Source of the DNA: an uncultured Gammaproteobacteria bacterium | GTDB taxonomy: Bacteria > Pseudomonadota > Gammaproteobacteria > Pseudomonadales > Pseudohongiellaceae | Assembly (NCBI GenBank): GCA_913060495.1 | Contig: CAJXRP010000015.1 | Coordinates: 26,185 to 90,184, forward strand | DNA: 64,000 nucleotides | Direction of reading: 5' to 3' | Part shown: positions 29,375 to 38,894 of the stretch, piece by piece | How the letters are laid out: the number at the start of each line of letters is the position of its first letter | Numbering within the stretch: the stretch's first letter is position 1 | Notes under the pieces: generated by a model | The model's input: the letters and a program-made list of their open reading frames with translations, nothing else | What the model was told of the DNA's origin: nothing | Databases searched by the model: none | Made by a program: the position numbers and the translations under genes

Positions 29375-29704
29375 ATGAGAAACATTAGCCGAATTACAAC
29401 AGTCGCCTTTCTGGCGATCGCTCTTTCAGCCTGCAGCCTGTTCGCACCCCAAACTGTTTGGATCGATGTGCGCACGCTAGATGAGTACAACGAAGACCAC
29501 ATCTCGAATACGGAACACATTCCTCACCTTGAGATCGCCACGCAAATTAGCGACCTTGATTTGGACAAGAACACACCGATCAAATTGTTTTGCCGCAGTG
29601 GCGTTAGAGCAGGTCTTGCGCTAACAGCTCTAGAAGATCTAGGCTACACAAACGTAGAGAACGTGGGCGGCATCGCAGATGCTAGGGAAGTTCGAAGTCA
29701 GTAA
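29375..29704 (+). CDS. Rhodanese-like domain lipoprotein (PspE-like)
   Basis: Lipobox 'LSACS'; 'WIDVRTLDEYNEDHISNTEHIPH'; active-site loop 'CRSGVRAG'. Confidence 0.85.
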   Translation: MRNISRITTVAFLAIALSACSLFAPQTVWIDVRTLDEYNEDHISNTEHIPHLEIATQISDLDLDKNTPIKLFCRSGVRAGLALTALEDLGYTNVENVGGIADAREVRSQ

Positions 29705-29732
29705 CAACGCAGCAATCATGGGTTAGATACGC

Positions 29733-29774
29733 AAAAGGCCGCAGGGGAAATTCTATCCCTGCGGCCTTTTTTAT
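29733..29774 (+). terminator. Rho-independent terminator
   Basis: AAAAGGCCGCAGGGgaaattctatCCCTGCGGCCTTTTTT: 14-bp stem followed by a T run. Confidence 0.92.
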
Positions 29775-29934
29775 TGCCTGTTACTATTTCCACCGCTGCA
29801 ATTCATTGCTAAAAGTGTCATTTTAAAGCTGCGTTGCGCTCTGTTACTGCCAGCTTTGCGTGTAGTTTCGCACCAGACATGGCAAACTCGAAAAAAATAA
29901 CACAATAGACGCCGTCAAGCGGCAGGAGCGATTC

Positions 29935-30702
29935 ATGTATCTTTCTAAGAAACTGGTTATAAATATGCTTGCTGGCTGCACGCTAGCCTTGGCGGGAGGC
30001 ACCGCTAATGCTGCCGATGCCGACGTTGCCGACGTTGCTGCGGCACTATCCCATTCCGATCGTCCCAGCGGCGACGCTGATGCTGACGCGAGGCGTAAGC
30101 CGGCAGAGGTGCTTGCTTTTGCAGGGCTTGAGAAAGGCATGGATGTTCTGGAGCTTGAGGCTGGCGGCGGCTATTACACAGAGATTCTAAGCCGTTCTGT
30201 AGGTGCAAGTGGCAGTGTGATTCTGCAACACGCACCCGGACTAATGGGATTCGTAGGCGATGGTATCGACCTTCGCACTGCCAACAATCGACTCTCGAAT
30301 GTCACGGTAAGCATCACTCAGTTCGATGCTCTGGATGCCGCTGACAACTCAGTTGACATGGTGACCTGGATCCAGGGACCACACGAACTTGGCTTCGAAC
30401 CAGACGGGAATAGCCTAGGTGATGCTACGGGTGCTTTCAGCGAAATTGCTAGAGTCTTAAAGCCGGGCGGCGTACTCGTTGCTTCTGATCATCTTGCCGC
30501 TGCTGGCACGGGAATTGAAGCAGGCGGCAGCTTACACCGTATTGCAGAGGGCTGGGTTAGAGACATGGCTGAAACTGCAGGACTGAGTTTTGTGAAAGCT
30601 TCGCCTGAACTATTAAATGCGGACGACCCGCTAACCGATGGAGTCTTTGCTCCCTCCATTCGCGGCAACACCAGTCAGTTTTTACATCTCTATAGAAAAT
30701 AA
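29935..30702 (+). CDS. Exported class I SAM-dependent methyltransferase-like protein
   Basis: Signal peptide '...LAGCTLALAGGTANAADA'; 'KGMDVLELEAGGGYYTEILSRSVGASGSVI' motif I; 'ADNSVDMVTWIQGPHEL'; 'IARVLKPGGVLVASDH'. Confidence 0.8.
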   Translation: MYLSKKLVINMLAGCTLALAGGTANAADADVADVAAALSHSDRPSGDADADARRKPAEVLAFAGLEKGMDVLELEAGGGYYTEILSRSVGASGSVILQHAPGLMGFVGDGIDLRTANNRLSNVTVSITQFDALDAADNSVDMVTWIQGPHELGFEPDGNSLGDATGAFSEIARVLKPGGVLVASDHLAAAGTGIEAGGSLHRIAEGWVRDMAETAGLSFVKASPELLNADDPLTDGVFAPSIRGNTSQFLHLYRK

Positions 30703-30713
30703 ACGACTAGAGT

Positions 30714-31694
30714 TTAGTCGGCAATTAATGATGCCAGTACGCGCCGCTGCCCCTCGAAGGGTCGGCGGCCGTGCATTACTAAGAAGTTATCCACTAGCGC
30801 CACATCACCTGTCTGCCAGGGAATATCGAAACTCAATTCGTCACCAATCTGTATCGCCTTCGCCATCGCCTCTGTGCTTATTTCCGAATCATCACCAAAG
30901 CGAATCGACTTTTCTGTTGCGTTGCGGGTATCTTTCCAACCACGAAATGCTGCAATTAGCTGATTAAAGAATACTTGTCGGCCATTGCTAGTCTCTTTTA
31001 CTGCAGGCAAGACAGCGGTAGTTACCCGCAGACTTCCTTGCTCTAGCCATTCCCATTCATAGCCCAACTTTCGCAGCTTCTCTTCGGCTGCAATCTTGTC
31101 AGTCGTGCTTAGCGTACTGCGCCAGCTGCGCCCCTGGCCTGACTCTGGATCATCAATGTCCGGCATCACATTAGAATAGCGCACGCCCTTCTCTATGCAG
31201 TCTGCAACAAACTCTGGAGCCTGTTTTTCCAGTTCCTGCAACAAGATATCGGAACGGCACAATGGAGTCGCACCTCCGCTCTCGGCCGCTTGTTCACAAT
31301 AGAAGAATAGCTTTGACGGGTATATTGGAGTCTGCGCCATCTCATGATGCAGAAAAATGGAAACAGAAGCTGGCGCTTCGTTTGCAGTGAAGACTCTTTC
31401 AGTTCGATTGCGGCGCACTGCATTGGACAGTGACTCAGCGTAAGTAAAATTCTCAAGGCCGAAGCTTTGAATCAAACGATCGAAGTCCTGATCCGAGTTA
31501 ATTGGGAGTCCACGAAAGAGAATCGCACCATGACGAGACAACTGTTCTAACAATCGCTTTTTGTTTTCAAGAACCCACGCATCAACCTGAGCGAGCGTAG
31601 AAGAAGTATCTTCGGCGGCATAAATCAGAGGAAATACATCTTCGTAGTGTTGCTGCTGATCCAGCGCTATTTCTTGTAGAGAGAATGATGCCAT
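30714..31694 (-). CDS. TauD/TfdA family Fe(II)/2-oxoglutarate dioxygenase
   Basis: 'GAILFRGLPINSDQDFDRL', 'FLHHEMAQTPIYPSKLFFYCEQAAESGGATPLCRS', 'VDNFLVMHGRRPFEGQRRVLASL' (H-E...H and R). Confidence 0.9.
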   Translation of the reverse strand: MASFSLQEIALDQQQHYEDVFPLIYAAEDTSSTLAQVDAWVLENKKRLLEQLSRHGAILFRGLPINSDQDFDRLIQSFGLENFTYAESLSNAVRRNRTERVFTANEAPASVSIFLHHEMAQTPIYPSKLFFYCEQAAESGGATPLCRSDILLQELEKQAPEFVADCIEKGVRYSNVMPDIDDPESGQGRSWRSTLSTTDKIAAEEKLRKLGYEWEWLEQGSLRVTTAVLPAVKETSNGRQVFFNQLIAAFRGWKDTRNATEKSIRFGDDSEISTEAMAKAIQIGDELSFDIPWQTGDVALVDNFLVMHGRRPFEGQRRVLASLIAD

Positions 31695-31700
31695 TGCAGT

Positions 31701-32678
31701 TTAATCGTATATTGGATAGAAGGTATTGAACGCAGATTCACAGAACACACCTGGATCGTTAAAGCGTCGGTTTGTATTCAGCCCAGAGATCGCAGCCATC
31801 TCTTCGCTGTTTAGTTCGAAATCAAACAGCGCGAGATTCTCCTTAAGACGGTTTGGATTCACAGTCTTAGGAATCACCGCCGTATTGCGTTGCACACCCC
31901 AACGAAGAACGATCTGCGCTGGACTCTTATTTAGTCGCACCGCAGCAGCAATCACCACATCCTGCTCTAGAACCGATTCATTTTTCGAAGCCATGTCTAA
32001 TGACACATAGGACAGTGCACCTAACGGCGAAAAGGCTGTAACTGCAATGTCATAATTCGCAGCAGCACGAATCAGACTCTCCTGAGTGAGATAGGGGTGC
32101 GACTCTATCTGCAACATGGCAGGCTTAATGTCGGCATAGGCCATCAGGTCATGCAACAGAGCGCTATTGTAATTACAGATACCGATGTTTTTTACCAGCC
32201 CCTTCTTCTGTAGGGCTTCCATCGCCTCCCAAGTTTCACTCAGAGGCACAGGGTCGATATGCATTGAAGGTTCGACGGCAGACGGATCGAACAACCATTC
32301 CGGCGGGTAACGCGTCTCGAAGTCAACAAACTGAAGAGATATAGGAAAGTGAATCAGATAGAGATCGAGATAGTCTACGCCCAGATCCTGAAGAGTCTTT
32401 TGACAGGCAGCCTCTACATGCTCAGCTCGATGATAAGTATTCCACAGCTTAGATGTAATCCAGAGATCTTCACGAGTACATAGGCCTTTAGCTAGCGCCA
32501 TCTCTATGCCGCGACCCACCTCGATTTCATTGCCATAATCGGCCGCGCTATCCAGGTGCCGATAGCCAATCTCGATAGCGTCGCAAACTACGTTCGCCGT
32601 TGCGTCCTTGTCGATCTTCCAGAGCCCAAGCCCTACTGCCGGCATTGCACTGCCAGCTACTTTAATTGTCGATGTCAT
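31701..32678 (-). CDS. Aldo/keto reductase, xylose-reductase-like (AKR2-type)
   Basis: 'AVGLGLWKID', 'EIGYRHLDSAADYGNE', 'ITSKLWNTYHRAEHV', 'LDLYLIHFPISLQFVDFETRYPPEW', 'KPAMLQIESHPYLTQ', 'IPKTVNPNRLKENLALFDFEL'. Confidence 0.9.
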   Translation of the reverse strand: MTSTIKVAGSAMPAVGLGLWKIDKDATANVVCDAIEIGYRHLDSAADYGNEIEVGRGIEMALAKGLCTREDLWITSKLWNTYHRAEHVEAACQKTLQDLGVDYLDLYLIHFPISLQFVDFETRYPPEWLFDPSAVEPSMHIDPVPLSETWEAMEALQKKGLVKNIGICNYNSALLHDLMAYADIKPAMLQIESHPYLTQESLIRAAANYDIAVTAFSPLGALSYVSLDMASKNESVLEQDVVIAAAVRLNKSPAQIVLRWGVQRNTAVIPKTVNPNRLKENLALFDFELNSEEMAAISGLNTNRRFNDPGVFCESAFNTFYPIYD

Positions 32679-32735
32679 TCTCTATCCGTTTCTAATTCAA
32701 GTTGGGTGTGAATATTGTTCATTCAGCGATAGCCA

Positions 32736-33959
32736 CTACTCTGAAAGCGCGGCTGTCAGTTTATGTTGTTCGATATATTCTGCTACTTCTATCAACCTGC
32801 CGCTGGCTATCGATTCTTGTGCAGCACTTGCAACGATCATTGCCCACAAGCCTTGCAGCGGCGTCGCACTGTCTACTGTCTTTCCTTCCAAGCGATCGAG
32901 GAATGCGCTGTGCTCGTAATAGGTCGCTCCGTGATGACCAGACTGTTCGATAATCGCAGGATAGCCTAACTTAGTTGTGCGCGAGGCCCCTTGCTCACCA
33001 AGATGCACTGAGACCGATGTGTCAGCTGCCTTTAGTTGCTGTAAGTCCACCTTCTCGCACGCTAACAACCTGCCCTCATCTCCACAAATCACAAGCTCCT
33101 CATAGAAGTCGGGACAAAACATGTTAAGGGTGAATGTGGCACGCACACCGTTGCTATAGTCGATAGTCACGAAACCATGATCATCGATATCGGATTTCTT
33201 ACCATCCTTCTCGTAGTCCAGAAAGTTGACCGCCTGTCCGCCACTGGCATAAACGCGCTGCGGTGTAGCCCCGGCGAGTAAATTGATAAGGTCGAAATAG
33301 TGGCAGCATTTCTCAACCAGAGTCCCACCACTGTATTCGTTGAACTTATTCCACTGCTGTACTTTATCCAGAAAGGGTGGTCGGTACTCGCTCATACTGA
33401 TGGTCTTGATGGCGCCTAGTGACTTGCGCGAAAGCGCCTCGTGAAAGGCTTCCACATATTGCGCCTTATAGCGGTATTGCAGACCAATCTGGATAAAAGA
33501 GGAATAGCTATTCGCCTGTTCGACGATTTGCGCCGCATCGGCTAGCGACGTCGCCATGGGCTTCTCTAGAAATATTGGTTTGCCAGATTTAAGGGCAACT
33601 TGCAGCACATCGAAATGGGTAAAATTCGGCGTACAGATAAATAACGCATCTGCGGCTGGATCCATGCACGCTGCTTCCAAATCATCGTAACGGACAAGAC
33701 TGTCACTCGAATAAGTCTTGAATCCTGCCTCTGCCACATCGAGACTCTGCACGCTAGTATCGAAGATGCCGTGAATACTTGCGCGACCCAATGTCGCCGC
33801 GACACGCATATGTTCCTGTCCAATCGTGCCAGTTCCTATAACAACTAATTTATGGGAGGGTGGATCTATTCTATAGAGATACTTATCAGCATCGGGAATA
33901 TGCTGCTGATTCGCAGCTGTCTCAAAGGAACGTAATCTTGGTTTTTTTGAATTAGTCAT
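32736..33959 (-). CDS. Gfo/Idh/MocA family oxidoreductase
   Basis: 'VVIGTGTIGQEHMRVAATLG', 'ALFICTPNFTHFDVLQVALKSGKPIFLEKPMATS'. Confidence 0.9.
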   Translation of the reverse strand: MTNSKKPRLRSFETAANQQHIPDADKYLYRIDPPSHKLVVIGTGTIGQEHMRVAATLGRASIHGIFDTSVQSLDVAEAGFKTYSSDSLVRYDDLEAACMDPAADALFICTPNFTHFDVLQVALKSGKPIFLEKPMATSLADAAQIVEQANSYSSFIQIGLQYRYKAQYVEAFHEALSRKSLGAIKTISMSEYRPPFLDKVQQWNKFNEYSGGTLVEKCCHYFDLINLLAGATPQRVYASGGQAVNFLDYEKDGKKSDIDDHGFVTIDYSNGVRATFTLNMFCPDFYEELVICGDEGRLLACEKVDLQQLKAADTSVSVHLGEQGASRTTKLGYPAIIEQSGHHGATYYEHSAFLDRLEGKTVDSATPLQGLWAMIVASAAQESIASGRLIEVAEYIEQHKLTAALSE

Positions 33960-33963
33960 CTTC

Positions 33964-35721
33964 TCAAACGTCTCGTTCTATAGCGTCTACAGTGGCGCCA
34001 GAACCAGCACCCATCAGCATTAAAGCTGGCGTATCATGACGCGCAATCCACCACCAGACAAGTGCATTTATCGCGATAAGCAACATTACTAGCGGCCAGA
34101 ACGCGGCACTCAAACCGTCGACCAGACCGATCGGCGAGAACAACAGATACAAACCTATAACGCAGGACATCAGGGTAGTCGCACAGGGAATAGCGAATCG
34201 CCATGGATGCATGTCGACCTTGTTATGGGCCGCGTAGGACCACGCATGTTCGCGCGGATAGAAGTGACCAATGACAAGCATGATACCCACTTCTACTAAA
34301 AACAGGATAGCGTAGAGATGCAAGAAGTGGATGCCCAGCAGATCGTTGAATGCGAACTGAAACAGACCATAGGCAATAATATGAAAAACGATGACGATCT
34401 TTGGACCCAGTGCTGGAACTCGCTTCGTGAACAAGCCAACCATAACGATTGCGATAACCGGAATATTATAGAAACCAGTAAAAATCCGAATGATCTGCCA
34501 GAGTCCTTCTGGCGCAAACTGCAACAGAGGCGCAACGATAAAAGAAAACAAGGCGATGACGATGCTGGCTATCTTCGCCACTCGCAGCAGTTGCGCATCA
34601 CTTAACTCAACCTTCTTCATGGGAGCGTAAACATCGAGACAAAAAAGAGTCGCAGCGCTATTAAGCAGAGAGTTGAAAGAACTAAAGACTGCGCCCAGCA
34701 AGACCGCAAGAAAGAAACCAGTCGCGTAGACCGGCAACACATCTCGAATAAGTTGTGGGTAGGCTAGATCGATTGTCGCCAGTCCTTCGCCATACATATG
34801 GAAGGCGATCACGCCGGGTATCATCATCATGAATGGCACCAACACCTTAAAAAAACCTGAGAACAGCACTCCCTTCTGTCCCTCCGCGAGATTCTTCGCA
34901 CCGAGAGTTCGCTGAATCACATACTGATTCGTGCACCAATAGAACAGATTCGCGAACAACATCCCCGTAAACAAGGTGCCGAACGGAGTCGGGTCTGATG
35001 AGGAACCGATCGCGTTAAGCTTCTGCGTGTCGGTACTGGTAATAATATTGAGACCCTCGCCTATGCTGCCACTACCCAATGCTGACAGGCCTAGCAAGGG
35101 AACAGCGATACCAATTATCAGCAGGCCGGCCCCATTCAGCGTATCAGAGATAGCCACGGCACGTAGACCGCCGAAAACTGCGTACACCGCGCCAACACAA
35201 CCAATGCAAATAATAGTAAGCACCAATGCTTGAGAGTATGGAATATTAAACAGCGCAGGCACGTCGAATAATTGCAACACGGCAATCGAACCCGAATATA
35301 AAACCGAGGGGATCGTAACCAATCCATAACCAACCATGAATAGAATGACTGACATACGACGCACACCGTCATCGAATCTATCGTTTAAGAATTCCGGCAA
35401 GGTGGTGAACGCGCCAGCTAGGTAACGAGGAAGGAAAATAAATGCCATGCAGATAGTAGCGAAGGCGGCTGTTACCTCCCAAGCCATGCTACTCATATTA
35501 AAGCCGTAGGCCGAACCGTTAAGACCTATCAATTGTTCCGCGGACAAGTTGGTAAGCAACATCGAACCGGCGATGAAGATCGCACTCAAGCCTCGGCCCG
35601 CTAAGAAGTATCCATCCTTGGTACTAACCTCACCGCGAGTCTTGCTATAGGAGACCCAGGCGACGATGCCCATAAAGAAGATACAACTGAGAATTGTTAG
35701 AACGATTTCGTTGCTTGTCAC
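33964..35721 (-). CDS. Sodium:solute symporter (SSS family, sugar/inositol SGLT-like)
   Basis: 585 aa, ~14 TM; 'GYFLAGRGLSAIFIAGSMLLTNLSAEQLIGLNGSAY', 'WCTNQYVIQRTLGAKNLAEGQKG'. Confidence 0.9.
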   Translation of the reverse strand: MTSNEIVLTILSCIFFMGIVAWVSYSKTRGEVSTKDGYFLAGRGLSAIFIAGSMLLTNLSAEQLIGLNGSAYGFNMSSMAWEVTAAFATICMAFIFLPRYLAGAFTTLPEFLNDRFDDGVRRMSVILFMVGYGLVTIPSVLYSGSIAVLQLFDVPALFNIPYSQALVLTIICIGCVGAVYAVFGGLRAVAISDTLNGAGLLIIGIAVPLLGLSALGSGSIGEGLNIITSTDTQKLNAIGSSSDPTPFGTLFTGMLFANLFYWCTNQYVIQRTLGAKNLAEGQKGVLFSGFFKVLVPFMMMIPGVIAFHMYGEGLATIDLAYPQLIRDVLPVYATGFFLAVLLGAVFSSFNSLLNSAATLFCLDVYAPMKKVELSDAQLLRVAKIASIVIALFSFIVAPLLQFAPEGLWQIIRIFTGFYNIPVIAIVMVGLFTKRVPALGPKIVIVFHIIAYGLFQFAFNDLLGIHFLHLYAILFLVEVGIMLVIGHFYPREHAWSYAAHNKVDMHPWRFAIPCATTLMSCVIGLYLLFSPIGLVDGLSAAFWPLVMLLIAINALVWWWIARHDTPALMLMGAGSGATVDAIERDV

Positions 35722-35813
35722 TAGCAGTGTGGCCTTGGAACTGGGGTTTTGAGAAGAATCATACTAACAAGCGGAGCTGGCACTGCCAATGCAGTCATGA
35801 AGATTAGACGGTG

Positions 35814-37337
35814 CTAATTCTTAGCCATTTCACTGCGTAGGTATTCGATGGCGACACTAATCGACTCACCATCGACATCCACCAAGCGGTTTGCCTGACG
35901 CATCGCAGCATCGGGAATACTATCGATGAAGGAATCGATTGCCCGCAGAAATTCTGGCTGCTGCGCAGCATTTTTGGACGCCAAAAACATAGCATCGTAG
36001 GCAAGCAGCGCATTGCGCGGATCATCCAACAACAGTAAATCGTATGCCGCCACGCGACCATCTGTCGTATAGGCGCTAATTACATCAACCTGCCGCTCCG
36101 CCACTGCGGTGTACATGAGAGACACGTCGAAGGTGAGTTTGTCACCGAAATCCATCTTGTAAAGATCGCGCAAACGCAACCATTCGGTGCGGCCAAAAAA
36201 CTCTAGATCAGAGCCTGCGGAAAGCTCAGCGGCGAAAGGTACCAAATCCTCTATCGATGTTACTCCCAGCTCTGCAGCTCGGTCGCGTCGCATAGCGAGT
36301 GCATACCGGTTCTGAAACCCAGTAAATCCTAGCGTAATCACATTCTGCTCTTCGAGGAACTCAGTGACACCCCTTTTAATTCCTTCCCTTCCTGGGTTAC
36401 TTTCACGACCCATAAAATTTGCCCAGACTGTGCCGGTGTATTCAACGTAGAGATCCACGGTGCCATTGCGAATCGCCTCATACACCACCGCCGAGCCTAG
36501 ACCCAAACGTTGTTCCACACTAAAACCTGCCTCTTCCAATTCTTCCGCTAGCAATCCGGCCATGATGTATTGCTCGGTGAAAGGCTTTCCCGCTATGACA
36601 AAATCGGCACGGGGCTGAGGTATCAGTCCATATAACGCGATGGAAATCACAATTGCGATAGCGCCATAAATGCTCATCCGAATTTTCTTCAGCCTCGATG
36701 AGTCCGTCGCCTCATTGCGCTCCTCAAGAAGCCACTGGATAGACGCAACCAAACCATCAAGCCCTACTGCCAAACCTGCCGATGCCAAACTGCCTACCGT
36801 AACTGCGACAAGATTGCGTGTTTGTAAGCCCGTAAAAATATAGTTGCCAAAACTGGTCGCCCCAACCAGTGTCGACAAAGTGGCCAAGCCAACGGTCCAC
36901 ACCATCGCAGTTCGAATGCCGGCAACAATTACCGGCATCGCTAAGGGCAATTTAACTTCTCGTAATATCTGGTTCGGAGACATACCGATACCCTTCGCCG
37001 CCTCAATCACCGACCCTGACACCGACTCCAAGCCGGTAACCGTATTGCGAACGATAGGCAGCATAGAGTAGAGAGTCAGCGCGATGAAAGCAGGGAGAAA
37101 GCCGATACGGCCACCAAGCAAAGCAACCACTAACGCAAGTATCGCAAGGCTGGGAAAGGTTTGAATGATGCTGACAACCGCAAGCAGCGGCCGCTTAACA
37201 CGTGGCGATTGCTCCGCCCAAACACCCATGGGTACAGAGATAAGAATACCCATGGTGATAGCAGCGAGAGTCAGCAGTAAATGACCCTGAAAATAGGCCG
37301 GCAACAATATTAGTTGTTCTCGTAGATTCTCACTCAT
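35814..37337 (-). CDS. Fused permease/substrate-binding protein of a glycine betaine/choline (OpuB/ProWX-type) ABC transporter
   Basis: N-terminal permease 'LAALVVALLGGRIGFLPAFIALTLYSMLPIVRNT...GIGMSPNQILREVKLPLAMPVIVAGIRTA'; C-terminal binding domain 'FVIAGKPFTEQYIMAGLLAEELEEAGFSVEQRLGLGSA'. Confidence 0.9.
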   Translation of the reverse strand: MSENLREQLILLPAYFQGHLLLTLAAITMGILISVPMGVWAEQSPRVKRPLLAVVSIIQTFPSLAILALVVALLGGRIGFLPAFIALTLYSMLPIVRNTVTGLESVSGSVIEAAKGIGMSPNQILREVKLPLAMPVIVAGIRTAMVWTVGLATLSTLVGATSFGNYIFTGLQTRNLVAVTVGSLASAGLAVGLDGLVASIQWLLEERNEATDSSRLKKIRMSIYGAIAIVISIALYGLIPQPRADFVIAGKPFTEQYIMAGLLAEELEEAGFSVEQRLGLGSAVVYEAIRNGTVDLYVEYTGTVWANFMGRESNPGREGIKRGVTEFLEEQNVITLGFTGFQNRYALAMRRDRAAELGVTSIEDLVPFAAELSAGSDLEFFGRTEWLRLRDLYKMDFGDKLTFDVSLMYTAVAERQVDVISAYTTDGRVAAYDLLLLDDPRNALLAYDAMFLASKNAAQQPEFLRAIDSFIDSIPDAAMRQANRLVDVDGESISVAIEYLRSEMAKN

Positions 37338-38127
37338 CGCGCATCAACTCCTCGAGACGCTGAGCTCGCAGCCTGGGCATGGCGACGATATCGCGCACAT
37401 AGTCGTGAGTTGGATTATTCAACAATTCCTTAGGCGTTCCAATCTGTAGCACTACGCCCTCACGCATCACCGCGATACGATCGGCCAGCAAAAGGGCTTC
37501 GGTCATGTCATGAGTAACCATGACTACCGTTAGCTGCATATTTTTCTGAATGCTCTTGAATTCTTCCTGCAATTCGCTACGGGTAATTGGATCGAGTGCA
37601 CCGAAAGGCTCATCCATCAACACCACTTCCGGTTGCGCCGCTAGGGCTCGAGCAACGCCTACACGCTGTTGCTGCCCGCCAGAAAGCTGCATTGGACTGC
37701 GATTGCCGTATTCATCAAAGGGGAGCCCCACCATCTCCAAACATTCTTCGCAGCGAGCACGGATATCTTTTGCCGACCACCGTAACAACTGCGGGACAGC
37801 TGCGACATTCTCAGCCACGGTTCGATGCGGGAACAGACCGATCCCTTGAAAAACATAGCCGATATTACGGCGCAGTTGCTCTGGATTCTGATCAAGCACA
37901 TTGCTGCCATTAACCAGTATCGCTCCACTGCTAGGCTCTTCCAGGCGATTGATCATCTTCAAGGTTGTGGTCTTACCGCAGCCCGAGGCACCAATAAGAC
38001 CGAGGAATTCACCGCGCTCAATGGTTAGGGAGGTATCTGCAACGGCGAGGGTAGCACCACCATCATATGATTTCTGTACGTGCTTTAGTTCAATCATTAG
38101 GGGCACCATACTAGCAAATAAATCCAA
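37330..38127 (-). CDS. Glycine betaine/choline-type ABC transporter ATP-binding protein
   Basis: Walker A 'GASGCGKTTT', signature 'LSGGQQQRVGVARAL', Walker B 'VVLMDEPFGALD'. Likely start is the internal ATG at 38097 (MIELKHVQKSY). Confidence 0.92.
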   Translation of the reverse strand: MDLFASMVPLMIELKHVQKSYDGGATLAVADTSLTIERGEFLGLIGASGCGKTTTLKMINRLEEPSSGAILVNGSNVLDQNPEQLRRNIGYVFQGIGLFPHRTVAENVAAVPQLLRWSAKDIRARCEECLEMVGLPFDEYGNRSPMQLSGGQQQRVGVARALAAQPEVVLMDEPFGALDPITRSELQEEFKSIQKNMQLTVVMVTHDMTEALLLADRIAVMREGVVLQIGTPKELLNNPTHDYVRDIVAMPRLRAQRLEELMRDE

Positions 38128-38400
38128 AGCATGTGCTCGACATGGCTACACGCGCTATCTTGAGTAGCCGAATAAAAGGGATTTAGGCCTTAAGTTCCAA
38201 TTCAGAGGATTTCGCACTAGACTGAGTCGCAGCACAATAGCAAATCTATCCTGTCACACAGAACAGCAATTCCATGCATTTTTATCCGCTCAGTCACAAC
38301 GCCCCAGAACTAGAATGAGGACGAGATGATGGAGAAAAATTTTTATTAGGGCGGCCCAAATAGTAAATAGCTCGAGCCGACGGAACTCAAGTAACTGGAG

Positions 38401-38877
38401 ATGCACATGAATAATTTAACTTGTAAATGTATGGCGCTACTACTGAGTATTACACTGTGCCTAAACGCAATCGCCCAAGAGAGCCCAGCCATGTCAGAGA
38501 ACGAAAAAGTTGTAAGAGAGTTTATTGCGTCCTGGTCACGACTCGATGCGAACGAACTCGCCGGCTATTTCACAGAAGACGGCACTTACCACAACATCCC
38601 TTCGTCAGCTGTCGAGGGCCGCGACAATATCCAACAATTCATTTCTGGCTTCATACGTCCCTGGGATAGCACCGACTGGGAAATCATCAGCCTATTAGCG
38701 GATGGTGATCTCGTTATGGTAGAGAGATTAGATAAGACAGTTGTTGCTGGAAGCTCGATAAACCTTCCTTGTTTTGGGTACTTCGAACTTGAAGACGGCA
38801 AGATCAAAATGTGGCGTGATTATTTCGATCTAGCAACGTATACAACAGCCCTCACCGACGCCCTACAAAGCAACTAG
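38401..38877 (+). CDS. Limonene-1,2-epoxide hydrolase-like / SnoaL-fold protein with signal peptide
   Basis: 'KVVREFIASWSRLDANELAGYFTEDGTYHNIP', 'GDLVMVERLDKTV', 'KIKMWRDYFDLATY'; N-terminal 'CKCMALLLSITLCLNAIAQE'. Confidence 0.8.
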   Translation: MHMNNLTCKCMALLLSITLCLNAIAQESPAMSENEKVVREFIASWSRLDANELAGYFTEDGTYHNIPSSAVEGRDNIQQFISGFIRPWDSTDWEIISLLADGDLVMVERLDKTVVAGSSINLPCFGYFELEDGKIKMWRDYFDLATYTTALTDALQSN

Positions 38878-38894
38878 CAAAACACGAGAAAGCA

